A stretch of DNA of 64,000 bases from Actinomycetales bacterium (GCA_016711095.1 JADJTP010000001.1:186001-250000), one strand, 5' to 3'; numbered from the stretch's first letter, positions 54,539-64,000 are shown. The notes: generated by a model from the sequence alone, not told the origin. A program made the numbers and translations.

Positions 54539-56275
54539 CACGAGAGTCTCCCTTGCTGAATCACCACCCTCCAGGAGATCCAGTGCGGTTCAGTCGCGGC
54601 GATCTATCCGCGCGAGCTGGCCGAGCTGCACGCCGCGGCGGAGCGGCTCGGGTGGGCCTCGAACTGGGCCGCGGATGTGCTTAGGGGTGGGCTGGCGTTG
54701 GCCGTCGCCGCCACCGGAACCCGCCCCTGCCTGCTCAGCCAGGCTGACATCGACGGCGTCCGTCAGGAGGTCCGCGCGAGTCCCTACTACACCGCCACGG
54801 TGCGCCATTGCCGGCTGAGCCAACTGCACAGCTTGGCCCGGCTGCTGTACGAGGCCGGGGTCCTGCCGGCGCCGCCGATCCACCGCCGCGGGGACGGACC
54901 GGGAAACTTGGAGTCCCGGCTGGCCGTGGTCGGCGCCCCCGAGATCCGCCGCGTCATGCTGGCCTATATCCGGGCCAAGCAGGCCGTGCTCAAGGTGCAT
55001 TCGATCCGTAACCTGACCAGCCATCTGGCCGCGTTCGGCGAGTTCCTCACCCGGAACTATCCGGCGCTGACCAGCGTGACGCTACTGCAGCGTGACCACA
55101 TCGAGGCCTACTGCGCCTTCGTGCCGACCCGGACCTGGCGGGGCCAACGGACCAGCAACAAACGGATCGGATCATCCTCGATCATCGCCGGGCTGATCGC
55201 GGTGCGCGGCTTCCTCGACAACATCGCCGGTTGGGGCTGGGCCGAGGCGCCGCCCCGACGGCTGATGTTCGCCTCGGACATCCCCCGCCCGCCTCGCCAG
55301 CTCCCCCGGGCGCTACCGCCTGACGTCGACGCCGCGCTCATGGCCGCTGTCGCCGAGCTGCCCGACCTGTTCGCACGCGTCGGCCTGACCGTGATGCGCG
55401 GAGCCGGGCTACGCATCGGCGAACTACTCGACCTCGAACTCGACTGCGTCGTCGACTACGGACCCAACGGGCACTGGCTGCGGGTTCCGCTGGGCAAGTT
55501 GAACAGCGAACGCAGTGTCCCCCTGGACGAGGTCACCCTCTCCGCGCTCGTCCAATGGCAAGCCCAACGCGGCACCCACCGAGCACTGCCACACCAGCGC
55601 GACGGTCGCCTGGTCGACTTCCTGTTCACCGAGCGCGGCAAACGCCCCGGACACGCCCGGATCGAACGCGGACTCGCCGAGGCCGTGCGCGGCGCCGGAC
55701 TGAGCAGCCCGGACGGCACACCGCTGCACGTCACCGCCCATCAGCTGCGTCACTGTTATGCCACCGCCCTAGCCAACGCCGGCATGTCGATCCAGGCCCT
55801 GATGGCGCTGCTCGGGCACACCGCACCTGAGATGACCCTGCGGTACGCCACCTCGCCTCGCCCACGCTGCACGCCGCCTACGAGACAGCGATGGGCCGGA
55901 TGCGCCCGCGGCTGCCCATCGCTCCCGTCGGCAAGCCGATCGTTCCCGACCGGGTGCAATGGCTGGCCTCGGAGATGCTCAAGACCCGCGTAGCGCACGG
56001 ATACTGCGCCCGCGAGACGGCCGCCGAGCCGTGCCCGTACGCCAACATCTGCGAGAACTGCGAGAACTTCCTGACCGCACACGAGTTCCTCCCCGCGCTA
56101 AGCGCCCAAATAGCCGACCTGCGTGCGCTCCGCGACGATGCCGCCGCCCGCGGCTGGGACTCAGAAGTCGCCCGCCACCAGCGCGTCATCGACAGCCTCC
56201 AGAAGCACCTGCATCGACTCCAACCGCCAAGATCAGCACAGCCCTAACTTGACCCGCCCACCAAGGCCGGTTAAT

Positions 56276-57245
56276 TGACGGCGTAGGCGTGCAGGATCTC
56301 GATGCCGATGTCGCCTTCGTCGATGAGACTGTTCCACATCCGGGCGAATGCCTCGGGGCGGAGCCGGTCGTGCCCGGTGAGCAGCCGCCGGCGGGAGGCC
56401 CACTCGGGGTCCTTCTTCCGGCCGCGCCGTCCTCGGTCTTCGCGGGTGACCCGCTGCCGCAGCTCGGTGAGCATGTCGTTCCCGAGCCGGACCAGGTGGA
56501 ACCGGTCGGCGACCACGACCGCGTCGGGCAGGGCGGTGGTGACGGCCTTGAGGTAGGACGCGGACAGGTCCATGCACACGTACCCGATCCCGGCCCGCCA
56601 CGCATCGGGTTGGGCTCCAAGCCAGTCGGCGACCGTTGCGGCGGTCCGGCCGTCGACGTGCGCGAGGAGGCCGGCGGTGCCGGCGGCGTCGACGATCCCG
56701 GTGTGCCACCGGTCCTGCACGATCCGCCACCGGCCGGTGACCTGGTCCTTGGCCCACACCGGCTTCCCGCGGCGGGTCTCATCGATCCCCAGGACCTGCA
56801 CCGGCGGCAGCGGCGCCGCAAGCCGCGCCGCGACGTGGGCGACGAACGCGGCGTGCGCGACCGGCCAGGACACCCCGTACCGTCGGGCCCCGGACAGGAC
56901 GCACCGGGAGTGCTCGGCGACCTGCTCGCCGCACTCGGCGCGCAGCCGTGCGGTCAGCCTTGACCGGGCCGGCACCGACGGCAGCGACTCGGTGAACGTG
57001 ACCCGAGGACACAGCGGCTCCCGACACCGCCACCGCGTCTTGTGCCACCGCAGCCGGACCGGCGCCGGCCCGTACGGGACGTCCCGCGGACGCGTGACCG
57101 TCCGCTCCTTCACCGACACCGAGTACACCCCGCAGGCGGGGCAGGCCGCAGCGGCCCCATCGTCGGTGACCATCTCCACGACCCGGGCGCCGTCGTCCTG
57201 CCGGACCACCGACACCACCGCCAACCCCTCGATGCCCAACAACAC
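56276..57245 (-). pseudogene. ISL3 transposase, N-terminal fragment
   Basis: From a GTG at 57245 (an ATG at 57296 is the longer option): zinc-finger CPACGVYSVSVKER..., CREPLCPRVTF, then the DDE start LGIDETRRGKPVWA, CMDLSASYLKAV and VADRFHLVRLGNDML. It breaks off at LHAYAVN where the tyrosine-recombinase transposon begins. The remainder is at 49923-50285. Confidence 0.82.
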
Positions 57246-57437
57246 CGTCGCCCCGCCACCGTCATCTCCGCGCGGTGCATGCGTACGCTGAACCAAGCCC
57301 GTGACCTCACCTTCGTGACCATGAACTGCTCGACACAGCCATGATCACCGAGGTCACGGGCCCCCGCGTGTCACCGCGAGGGGCCGGCGTGCCCGGTCAA
57401 GTTCGAAGAGCCTCCTTGCCTACTATATGGAGACGAC

Positions 57438-60400
57438 GTTTCTATTCGCTGTCGCGAGACGTGGACAGCGGAACCGGACAGCAACGGCGGGACGGATAAC
57501 GCGAACGTGGTGTTTCTATTCGCTGTCGCGAGACGTGGACAGCGGAACGTAGCCGTCGGCTACCGGGTCACTGGCTCGATACAGGTTTCTATTCGCTGTC
57601 GCGAGACGTGGACAGCGGAACTTGCGTCGGGCAGCTACGTCGGCGCCGAGATCACCCGTTTCTATTCGCTGTCGCGAGACGTGGACAGCGGAACGGCGTC
57701 CGGCAGGCTCAGGCAGACATCCGCACCGGCCTGTTTCTATTCGCTGTCGCGAGACGTGGACAGCGGAACGGGTGGCGGAGCTGGCGAGCGAGGGCAACGC
57801 CGTTTCTATTCGCTGTCGCGAGACGTGGACAGCGGAACTTCTTCAGCAGTGTCCTAGCCTTCGGAATGATGGTCTGGTTTCTATTCGCTGTCGCGAGACG
57901 TGGACAGCGGAACGTCAACGGTCTTGGCAATGAGGTTCACGTCCCTCGACGTTTCTATTCGCTGTCGTGAGACGTGGACAGCGGAACGACGAGGCCCTCA
58001 CGCAGGCAAGCTGACGCTGATGGGGTTTCTATTCGCTGTCGCGAGACGTGGACAGCGGAACCGTCGTCGGTGGCCCGTCGGCGCTGCGGCTCACCGAGTT
58101 TCTATTCGCTGTCGCGAGACGTGGACAGCGGAACCCTCCGAGCCGCGAAAGCCAACCGATGACAGCCCGCGTGTTTCTATTCACTGTCGCGAGACGTGGA
58201 CAGCGGAACCTCCATTCTTTCCAGATCCGAAAGGTGAGCCCGTTTCGTTTCTATTCGCTGTCGCGAGACGTGGACAGCGGAACTCCTGAGCCTCCTGTTC
58301 GGGTGGAACGTGGACGTCAAGTTTCTATTCGCTGTCGCGAGACGTGGACAGCGGAACCCGCCCACCGACACCGACCAGCCCCAGGTCAAGGTTTCTATTC
58401 GCTGTCGCGAGACGTGGACAGCGGAACCTCTCGTATGGATCCGCCTACCCGGAGGGGTTTGCGTTTCTATTCGCTGTCGCGAGACGTGGACAGCGGAACA
58501 CCGACACCGATGGTGACGGCGTCCCCGATTCGTTTCTATTCGCTGTCGCGAGACGTGGACAGCGGAACCTCGGCGCCCGACGCCGGCGAGCCGGAGATCA
58601 TGTTTCTATTCGCTGTCGCGAGACGTGGACAGCGGAACGAGTATCACGGTGGTGCTAGCAGCGATTGGGAGACCGTTTCTATTCGCTGTCGCGAGACGTG
58701 GACAGCGGAACCTGGACCGGACCCGAACACCAGCGCTGTAACCGTTTCTATTCGCTGTCGCGAGACGTGGACAGCGGAACCGGGTCGTCGTCCACGACCA
58801 GTACGGCCGGTTGCGTTTCTATTCGCTGTCGCGAGACGTGGACAGCGGAACACGTACTCTCCCTGATCGTTGCAGTCTGCACGCCATTGTTTCTATTCGC
58901 TGTCGCGAGACGTGGACAGCGGAACGGCAAGGTTTACCACGCCGCGGGCGGCCTCCTTAGGAGGTTTCTATTCGCTGTCGCGAGACGTGGACAGCGGAAC
59001 TTGCCCTGCCAAGACCAACCCGAACTGTGGATGTCCAAGTTTCTATTCGCTGTCGCGAGACGTGGACAGCGGAACTTCTTCAACTTCTTCGTGGTTGGAG
59101 CACTGAACATATGTTTCTATTCGCTGTCGCGAGACGTGGACAGCGGAACCTCCGGCGACGTCACATACATCCCCACCCCGCAGGGAGTTTCTATTCGCTG
59201 TCGCGAGACGTGGACAGCGGAACAATCGGTGCGTGGTCTGCCACCATGTTGATCTACAGTTTCTATTCGCTGTCGCGAGACGTGGACAGCGGAACACGAA
59301 CACTACGGTCGGCTACGCAGCGGGCTCGGGTTTCTATTCGCTGTCGCGAGACGTGGACAGCGGAACGCGAGGGCAATGCCCGCGCCAGCCAGTCCGATGT
59401 CGCCGTCGGGTTTCTATTCGCTGTCGCGAGACGTGGACAGCGGAACTACAGGGCGGACCTGACCGGGGCGGACCTTCGCGGGTTTCTATTCGCTGTCGCG
59501 AGACGTGGACAGCGGAACTCCCCAACAGCTCGCTCGGCAAGGCGCTCGAGAAGCGTTTCTATTCGTTGTCGCGAGACGTGGACAGCGGAACGGGAGGAGC
59601 TTTTCCGATTCGGCCAGATCGACTCGTTTCTATTCGCTGTCGCGAGACGTGGACAGCGGAACTCGGCAAGGGGCCATCCCGGATCCTCGCCCACCACTGG
59701 CCGTTTCTATTCGCTGTCGCGAGACGTGGACAGCGGAACAAGGACTGGACGGTGTCCTTGGCAGTCCCGAGCCCCGAGTTTCTATTCGCTGTCGCGAGAC
59801 GTGGACAGCGGAACTCTCCCGCGGCCTCGATGGTGTCGTCTGACAGTGGCGTTTCTATTCGCTGTCGCGAGACGTGGACAGCGGAACCCGGGCCGCCTCG
59901 TTCCTGCGGGGCCGGCTATGACCGGTTTCTATTCGCTGTCGCGAGACGTGGACAGCGGAACAGCGACAAGTAGCGCAACGTATAAAGGGGACGGGTCAAC
60001 CCGTTTCTATTCGTTGTCGCGAGACGTGGACAGCGGAACCCTGCCGCATGGTTTCCACGACGAACACCCCGATCGTTTCTATTCGCTGTCGCGAGACGTG
60101 GACAGCGGAACTCGGCCTAGCACTGCTCGGCACTGCAAGCATCATCACGTTTCTACTCGCTGTCGCGAGACGTGGACAGCGGAACCGGCGAGCTGTTCGG
60201 GCGTCATCGTCATCCCGGGGACTGTTTCTATTCGCTGTCGCGAGACGTGGACAGCGGAACTTCGACGCAGACCGGTGGCGGGATCTCGTGCCGGGCGTTT
60301 CTATTCGCTGTCGCGAGACGTGGACAGCGGAACTCGTGCAGCTGGTCATCGACCCGCGGCTGGTGCTGGTTTCTATTCGCTGTCGCGAGACGTGGACAGC

Positions 60401-60855
60401 GGAACAAGTACGCAGGCAAGCAGTACTACTGGTCCCGCTCGTTTCTATTCGCTGTCGCGAGACGTGGACAGCGGAACTTCGACCGCTGTCGCCAAGACCG
60501 GCGCCGGCGCTGCGCTCGTGTTTCTATTCGCTGTCGCGAGACGTGGACAGCGGAACCAGCGACGTTTACGATTGCGGGCGCGAACGCTGGCGGGTTTCTA
60601 TTCGCTGTCGCGAGACGTGGACAGCGGAACACCTCGAGATGTTCCGATCCGTCGCAGCCAGCGGCGGGGGTTTCTATTCGCTGTCGCGAGACGTGGACAG
60701 CGGAACCCGACTCGTTTAAGGAAGGAGTGGCCTCATGGTCACGAGTTTCTATTCGCTGTCGCGAGACGTGGACAGCGGAACCCGCAAGAAGCGCGGGAAC
60801 GTCGCCCCAAGAGAGGGCGTTTCTATTCGCTGTCGCGAGACGTGGACAGCGGAAC
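57438..60855 (-). CRISPR. CRISPR array, 47 repeats and 46 spacers
   Basis: Repeats are 37 nt and nearly invariant. On the + strand they begin GTTTCTATTCGCTGTC and end GACAGCGGAAC, with an internal 7-bp CGCTGTC/GACAGCG stem. Single-base variants occur in the repeats starting at 57951, 58173, 59555, 60003 and 60149. Spacers range from 32 to 43 nt with no duplicates seen. I assign the minus strand because there the repeat starts GTTCC and ends ATAGAAAC, like the common 3' GAAAC/GAAAG handle, and because cas1-cas2 run the same way toward it. The leader would then be at the right. Variable spacer length and 8-nt handle suit type III or I-B better than I-E, but no effector gene is visible. Confidence 0.97.
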
Positions 60856-60876
60856 CCTACCCCCTCGGGCAGGCCG

Positions 60877-60905
60877 CTGACGCGAAGATTCACTCTTCGC
60901 GTCAG
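60877..60905. terminator. Hairpin between the array and the IS110 transposase
   Basis: A perfect 12-bp stem (CTGACGCGAAGA with TCTTCGCGTCAG) and 5-base loop, 21 bp after the last repeat. A weak T-rich stretch (GGTTTGTTAT) follows on the + strand only. It could end IS110 transcription or an array transcript in the + direction. Confidence 0.6.
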
Positions 60906-60936
60906 GGGCTGGTTTGTTATCCGGCCCGGCCGAGGG

Positions 60937-62150
60937 TCACTTGCAGCCCATGGCCTCGAGTTGGTGGAGTGCCCGGTTCTTGGCGCGTTCGGGGTGCAGG
61001 CGGGTGAAGAAGTCGGCGCCGGGGTCCTCGTAGAGGGTGCCGTCGCGGCCCATGTGCCAGATCGCGATGAGCATCGAGTGCTGGATCGCGACGTTGGCCT
61101 TCATCGGACCACGGCGTGACGCGATCCGCCGGTAACGGGCGCCGAGGTAAGTGCTGGGGTTCTGCGAACACGCCATCGCCGCGGCGCCGAGAGCGCCTTG
61201 AAGGTAGGGGTTCCCGGGCCGGGTTCTTGTCGACTTGACCCGCCCGGCGGACTCGTTGCTGCCCGGAGTGGTGCCGGCCCAAGAGGCGAGGTGTCCCGCG
61301 GTGGGGAACCTGGTCATGTCCGCTCCGGTCTCGGCAACGATCACATCAGCGGTCAGCAGGCCGATGCCGGGGATGGTGCAGATCAGGTCTCGGAATCCCT
61401 GAAAGGGTTCGATCACCACCTCGATCCGGGCGGTGATCTCCTCGATCGCTTCGGTGTGCCGGTCGATCAGGTCCAGGTGCACCCCGTCAAGAACGCGTGG
61501 TGGTCGGTGAACCGCCCGGTCAGGGCTTCGGTCAGTGCGGGGATCTTCGAACGCAGCCGCCGTTTGGCGAGATCGGCCAACACCGCCGGGCCGTCTTGTC
61601 CGTTGATCAACCCTTGGAGCATCAGCCGACCCGACACACCCATGATGTCGGAGGCGACCGAGGACAACTTGATCCCGGCATCCTCCAACAGCTTCTCCAT
61701 CCGCTGGACCTCGCGGCCCCGTTCACGGGTGATCGCGGTCCGCGCCCGAGTCAGATCACGCAGGTGCCGGATCGGTTCGGGTGGGACGAACGACCCGCGG
61801 ACCAGACCATGCGCGCCGAGCTGGGCGAGCCAGGTCGCGTCAGCGACATCGGTCTTGCGGCCGGGAAGGTTCTTGACATGCCGGGCGTTGACCAACATCA
61901 CCTCGAACCCAGCGTCCTCCAGCAGGTAGTAGAACGGCTTCCAGTAGTCCCCCGTCGCCTCCATCACCGCACAGGTCACCTGCTCGGCGATCAGGTGTTC
62001 CCGCAGGGCCAAGACCTGATTCGTCATCGAACCCCAGGTCGTGACCGTCTCCACCGTCTTCCGACGCCCAGCACCCGCAACACGGACACAGACCTTGGCG
62101 TCCTTCTTGGACACGTCCAGGCCAGCACACCGCACGTGTACCACTTCCAT
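60937..62150 (-). pseudogene. IS110-family transposase (frameshifted), with its insertion element
   Basis: From the ATG at 62150 (AGGTGG upstream): DEDD RuvC-like catalytic domain with CAGLDVSKKDAKV, VMEATGDYWKPFYYLL and LPGRKTDVADATWLAQLG. After a one-base deletion near 61486 the C-terminal Tnp domain follows in another frame (VIEPFQGFRDLICTIPGIG, SWAGTTPGSNESAG). Reinserting one base joins LTG to HLDLIDRH. IS110 elements lack inverted repeats, so the exact ends are not visible; the left end lies in 60856-60936. The element sits between the array and cas2. Confidence 0.85.
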
Positions 62151-62619
62151 CACGACCACCTGCTTCCCAATCGACGGACCATCACCAGGTGTCCGTCGCG
62201 GGAGGGCAGGGAGATTCGGAAGTCTGACGCTCGGGCTCGAAGGCACCAATCCACGGTTCCCGTGGCGCCCTCCACCACCATGCTGACCAACAGGCTCACA
62301 GGCACTACAGGGGCTTCGGGGTCGACCGCGACGAACCCAACCAGTCTCACCCCGTTGGACACCTCGTCACCACAGCAGAGCGCGACGCCACCGGAATCTT
62401 CGCACCCCATGGTGCGCCGGCGGCGCCGCGTTGCTGACCAGCACAAACGGTGTCGGTTTTCACACCCGACGTTACCGACCAGTAGGAACGGATGGTCCGA
62501 GGACCCTCGGGAGCGCGTTTGTGCAGGTCACAGGCTTGCATACCCGGAGGCCTGTCTGATCGAAATCTCTACCCACCCCCTTCCACAGCGAGAGCCGGCG
62601 GACGCCCGGCCACGGCACG
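62151..62619. other. 469-bp non-coding interval: IS110 left end (possible bridge RNA) and CRISPR leader remnant
   Basis: Directly upstream of the IS110 transposase, where IS110 elements encode the bridge RNA. Two hairpins are visible: 62172-62198 (CGACGGAC paired with GTCCGTCG, 11-base loop) and 62251-62265 (CCACGG-TTC-CCGTGG). Toward cas2 (about 62400-62619) the sequence is unstructured, with no supported frame, and may hold what is left of the CRISPR leader. The boundary between the two is not resolvable by eye. Confidence 0.5.
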
Positions 62620-62907
62620 TCACCACGCGATCCAGTAGAGCACGGGTTCGGGGCTGTGTGCCTGCCCGATGCAGACCTGTCCTCCCCAGCAGTCGGCGCA
62701 CTGTGCGAAGAAGTGCAGCGAGTCGACATCCAGGTCGAGGAAGGACTCGGCCCTACGCCGGATCTCGGCCAGGTCTTCGGAGCTCGTCTGAAGCACGAAG
62801 ACAGACCTCTGCAGCCGATCCCCGTAGCCTTGCAGCAGGGCCGCTAACCGGGCACGCCGGCTGTCAGCGGACACGTCGTATGCCGCGATCACGGTCAGGG
62901 ACGCCAT
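62620..62907 (-). CDS. cas2: CRISPR-associated endonuclease Cas2
   Basis: A 95-residue Cas2. The ferredoxin-like fold begins LTVIAAYDVSADSRRARLAAL, with the metal-binding Asp in YDVS, followed by RLQRSVFVLQTSSEDLAEI. An unusual C-terminal segment has three Cys (FAQCADCWGGQVCIGQA). ATG start at 62907, overlapping the cas1 stop by 13 bp. With Cas1 it inserts new spacers. Confidence 0.92.
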   Translation of the reverse strand: MASLTVIAAYDVSADSRRARLAALLQGYGDRLQRSVFVLQTSSEDLAEIRRRAESFLDLDVDSLHFFAQCADCWGGQVCIGQAHSPEPVLYWIAW

Positions 62908-63996
62908 GTCAGTCCCGTGAACGAGACCGTCGGGTCCATAATCGCCGCCCGCAAGCGTTGCGCCTGACGGTAGAGGTGCCGACGCCACGTGCCAGCGAAG
63001 TCGGGAAGCGCCCCCTTGGCCCGGTGCAGCATCCGACGCTCGTAGGCGTCCAGCAGCAGGGTCTGCCCCGCCTTCGTCAGGAAGACTCCGGAGCGGCCCT
63101 GCTCGGTGCGACCATGCTCCGGCCGCAGCCGTCGCTGCCGGATCGCCTCAGCGACGACCTGGTCGACGATGAGGGCGCGGAACTCTTCCTGCAGGTCCAA
63201 AGCAAGGCTGGGCCGGTTGTCCTGGTCAGAGTGCAACAGGCCGAGCGCGGGGTCCAGGGCCTGCGGCATACAGGGCCGTGACGCACTCGCCGAGCAGCAC
63301 GGTGTAGAGGAACGACAGCGCGGAGTTGGGCACGTCGAGCGGAGGCTGGCGGCTTCGGACGGTGAAGGCCATCTCCGAGGGCAACAACGCCCCCAGCGCG
63401 GGGAAGTAGGCGGCAGCAGCAGCCCCCTCCAGACCCATGATCTCGTCGCGAGTCGCCGCCTCTGGCAAGAGCCGCAGAGCCCCGTTGATCTGGCTGACAG
63501 CCGCCGCGGTCTCCTCGGCAAGCCCGGGTTCGTTGAACCGCCGCAGGAGCACGACCTGCTGAGCAAGCTTCGCCGACACGATCGACCTCGCGATCGGCAC
63601 CGCGTCCGGCGAGCCGGCCATCGCAACCTGGCTGCGGATCCGCGAGACTCGGGCGCCGCTGCCGGCGGCAACGAGGCTCGCCTCATAGGAGCCGCGGCGG
63701 GAGGCGAAGACCACGTCGACCTGACTGCGGGCGGCCCACGCCCGCAGCCCCGCGCTCACCCCTACCGAGCCGAAGACGACGATCCGCCCGACGTGACTCA
63801 CGGGCACACTGAGCAGCTCGACGTCGCGCGCATCCTCGACGATCACCCGCCCCTTGGCGACGCGCGCCCCGGAGCCCTGCGCACCGGCATACACCACCTT
63901 GCGTTCCGGCTCCTCAATGCGCGCGCCGCCCATCGCAGGGGGATAGCGCGGTCCGAAGTCCTCCCCGACGAAGGTGAAGCCGTCGTCGAAGGACAT
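62895..63996 (-). pseudogene. cas1: CRISPR-associated endonuclease Cas1, frameshifted as sequenced
   Basis: ATG at 63996 (GTG 63999 possible). Residues ~1-35 are an N-terminal extension, then the beta-strand domain (ERKVVYAGAQGSGARVAKG...VGRIVVFGSVGVS) and the helical domain with the catalytic Glu in MGLEGAAAAAYFPALG. After VTALYAAG an extra C in a CCC run near 63262 shifts the frame. The correct continuation LDPALGLLHSDQDNRPSLAL (catalytic His) and DLQEEFRALIVDQVVAEA (catalytic acid) follows in the next frame to the stop at 62895. Repairing one base gives a normal Cas1 of about 365 residues, so this may be a sequencing error or a genuine knockout. Confidence 0.85.
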
Positions 63997-64000
63997 CACG

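Larger units (their letters stand above)
51759..54592 (-). mobile_element. IS3-family insertion sequence nested in recombinase 2
   Basis: Ends are inverted repeats starting TGAACCGCACTGGATCTCC (left 51759-51777, right ends at 54592), about 28 bp each. A 4-bp GTCG lies at 51755-51758 and again at 54593-54596, the target duplication. The element is itself split by an IS30 element; without it, it is about 1.35 kb. Its two coding regions are on the minus strand and heavily frameshifted. Confidence 0.88.
51449..56247 (+). pseudogene. Tyrosine recombinase 2 (Tn554 TnpB-like), split by an IS3 element and frameshifted
   Basis: The 5' part is 51449-51758 (MSALALGRDHREDLLEVYAA...RSFAPAV) and the 3' part 54597-56247. 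Removing the IS3 element and one copy of its GTCG target duplication rejoins them in frame (APAV-AAIYPRELAELHAAAERLGW), giving a recombinase of about 650 residues. The catalytic domain has MRGAGLRIGELLDLELD, VTAHQLRHCYATALANAG and LLGHTAPEMTLRYAT. One missing C near 55850 then shifts the frame; LASPTLHAAYETAMGRM and a Cys-rich tail (PCPYANICENCENF) follow in the other frame. Confidence 0.8.
50286..56275 (+). mobile_element. Two-recombinase (tyrosine) transposon inserted in the ISL3 transposase
   Basis: Bounded by inverted repeats containing TTAACCGGCCTTGG (left, from 50291) and CCAAGGCCGGTTAA (right, to 56274). It carries two overlapping tyrosine-recombinase genes in the style of Tn554 tnpA-tnpB. 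The flanks join as TCCT/TGACGG with no target duplication, as expected for tyrosine-recombinase insertion. About 3.2 kb once the nested IS3 element is removed. Both genes are now frameshifted. Confidence 0.75.
49920..57412. mobile_element. ISL3-family insertion sequence, split by a 6-kb insertion
   Basis: Terminal inverted repeats are clear: left 49920-49943 begins GGCTC and contains TTCGAACTTGACCGGGCA; right 57390-57412 is its inverse with one base fewer. Without the inserted 50286-56275 block the element is about 1.5 kb, the normal ISL3 size. It carries one transposase gene on the minus strand. The 8-bp duplications expected of ISL3 are not evident, so a flank may have changed since insertion. 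Confidence 0.85.

Noticed and set aside
49920..57412. Integrative element or prophage because of the recombinases
   Set aside because: No replication, conjugation or phage genes; the recombinases belong to a transposon-sized unit with inverted ends.
57438..60855. Long open frames through the array giving repeated peptides (for example 59027-60880)
   Set aside because: They are translations of the CRISPR repeats with non-repeating spacers between; no ribosome site and no protein-like composition.

Overview
The window is very GC-rich DNA with actinobacterial gene content: DUF3073, LytR C-terminal protein, PspC, YhgE/Pip with MMPL, upp diverging from tadA, and heavy use of GTG starts. Gene content and a recurring GTATGCC/GGCATAC word suggest a Micrococcales relative of the Intrasporangiaceae/Dermatophilaceae. 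That placement is inference; no rRNA or housekeeping marker in the window settles it.

From 1 to 49 kb the window is ordinary chromosome. It opens with a leftward operon for a branched-chain-type ABC importer (livG, acyl-CoA ligase, livH, livM, binding protein, livF) that diverges from an IclR regulator and a degenerate acetyl-CoA-synthetase-like protein. Next come argS, a pirin, pntA-pntB, a PH-domain membrane protein, tRNA-Ser(CGA), and tadA/upp. A poly-G low-complexity patch precedes a TetR-controlled YhgE/Pip and MMPL-ABC efflux pair. After that are a HerA-like ATPase, purM, DUF3073, an AI-2E transporter, a second AMP-ligase, an APC permease, a giant indolepyruvate ferredoxin oxidoreductase, a eukaryote-style double phosphofructokinase, a patatin pseudogene, PspC, a heliorhodopsin with a Nei-type glycosylase 87 bp downstream, and a YbdK-type carboxylate-amine ligase.

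From 49.1 to 64 kb the window is accessory DNA. It starts with a VapBC pair whose toxin carries an internal amber codon. Then comes a four-layer transposon nest: an ISL3-family element interrupted by a two-recombinase (tyrosine) transposon, whose second gene is interrupted by an IS3-family element, which is in turn interrupted by an IS30-family element. Removing the layers on paper restores the interrupted reading frames at the IS3 and IS30 junctions. Twenty-five bases beyond the ISL3 end lies a CRISPR array of 47 repeats (37 nt) and 46 spacers (32-43 nt). An IS110-family element then separates the array from cas2 and cas1, which run off toward the window edge. cas1 is frameshifted as sequenced, so adaptation looks disabled unless the indel is an assembly error. 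No effector cas genes are inside the window.

The most interesting items are the heliorhodopsin-glycosylase pair, the catalytically stripped synthetase-like protein beside the IclR regulator, the MMPL-ABC fusion with its very long operator palindrome, the double phosphofructokinase, and the apparently frozen CRISPR locus bracketed by insertion sequences. Several pseudogene calls rest on one-base indels, often in C or G runs, and need read-level confirmation.
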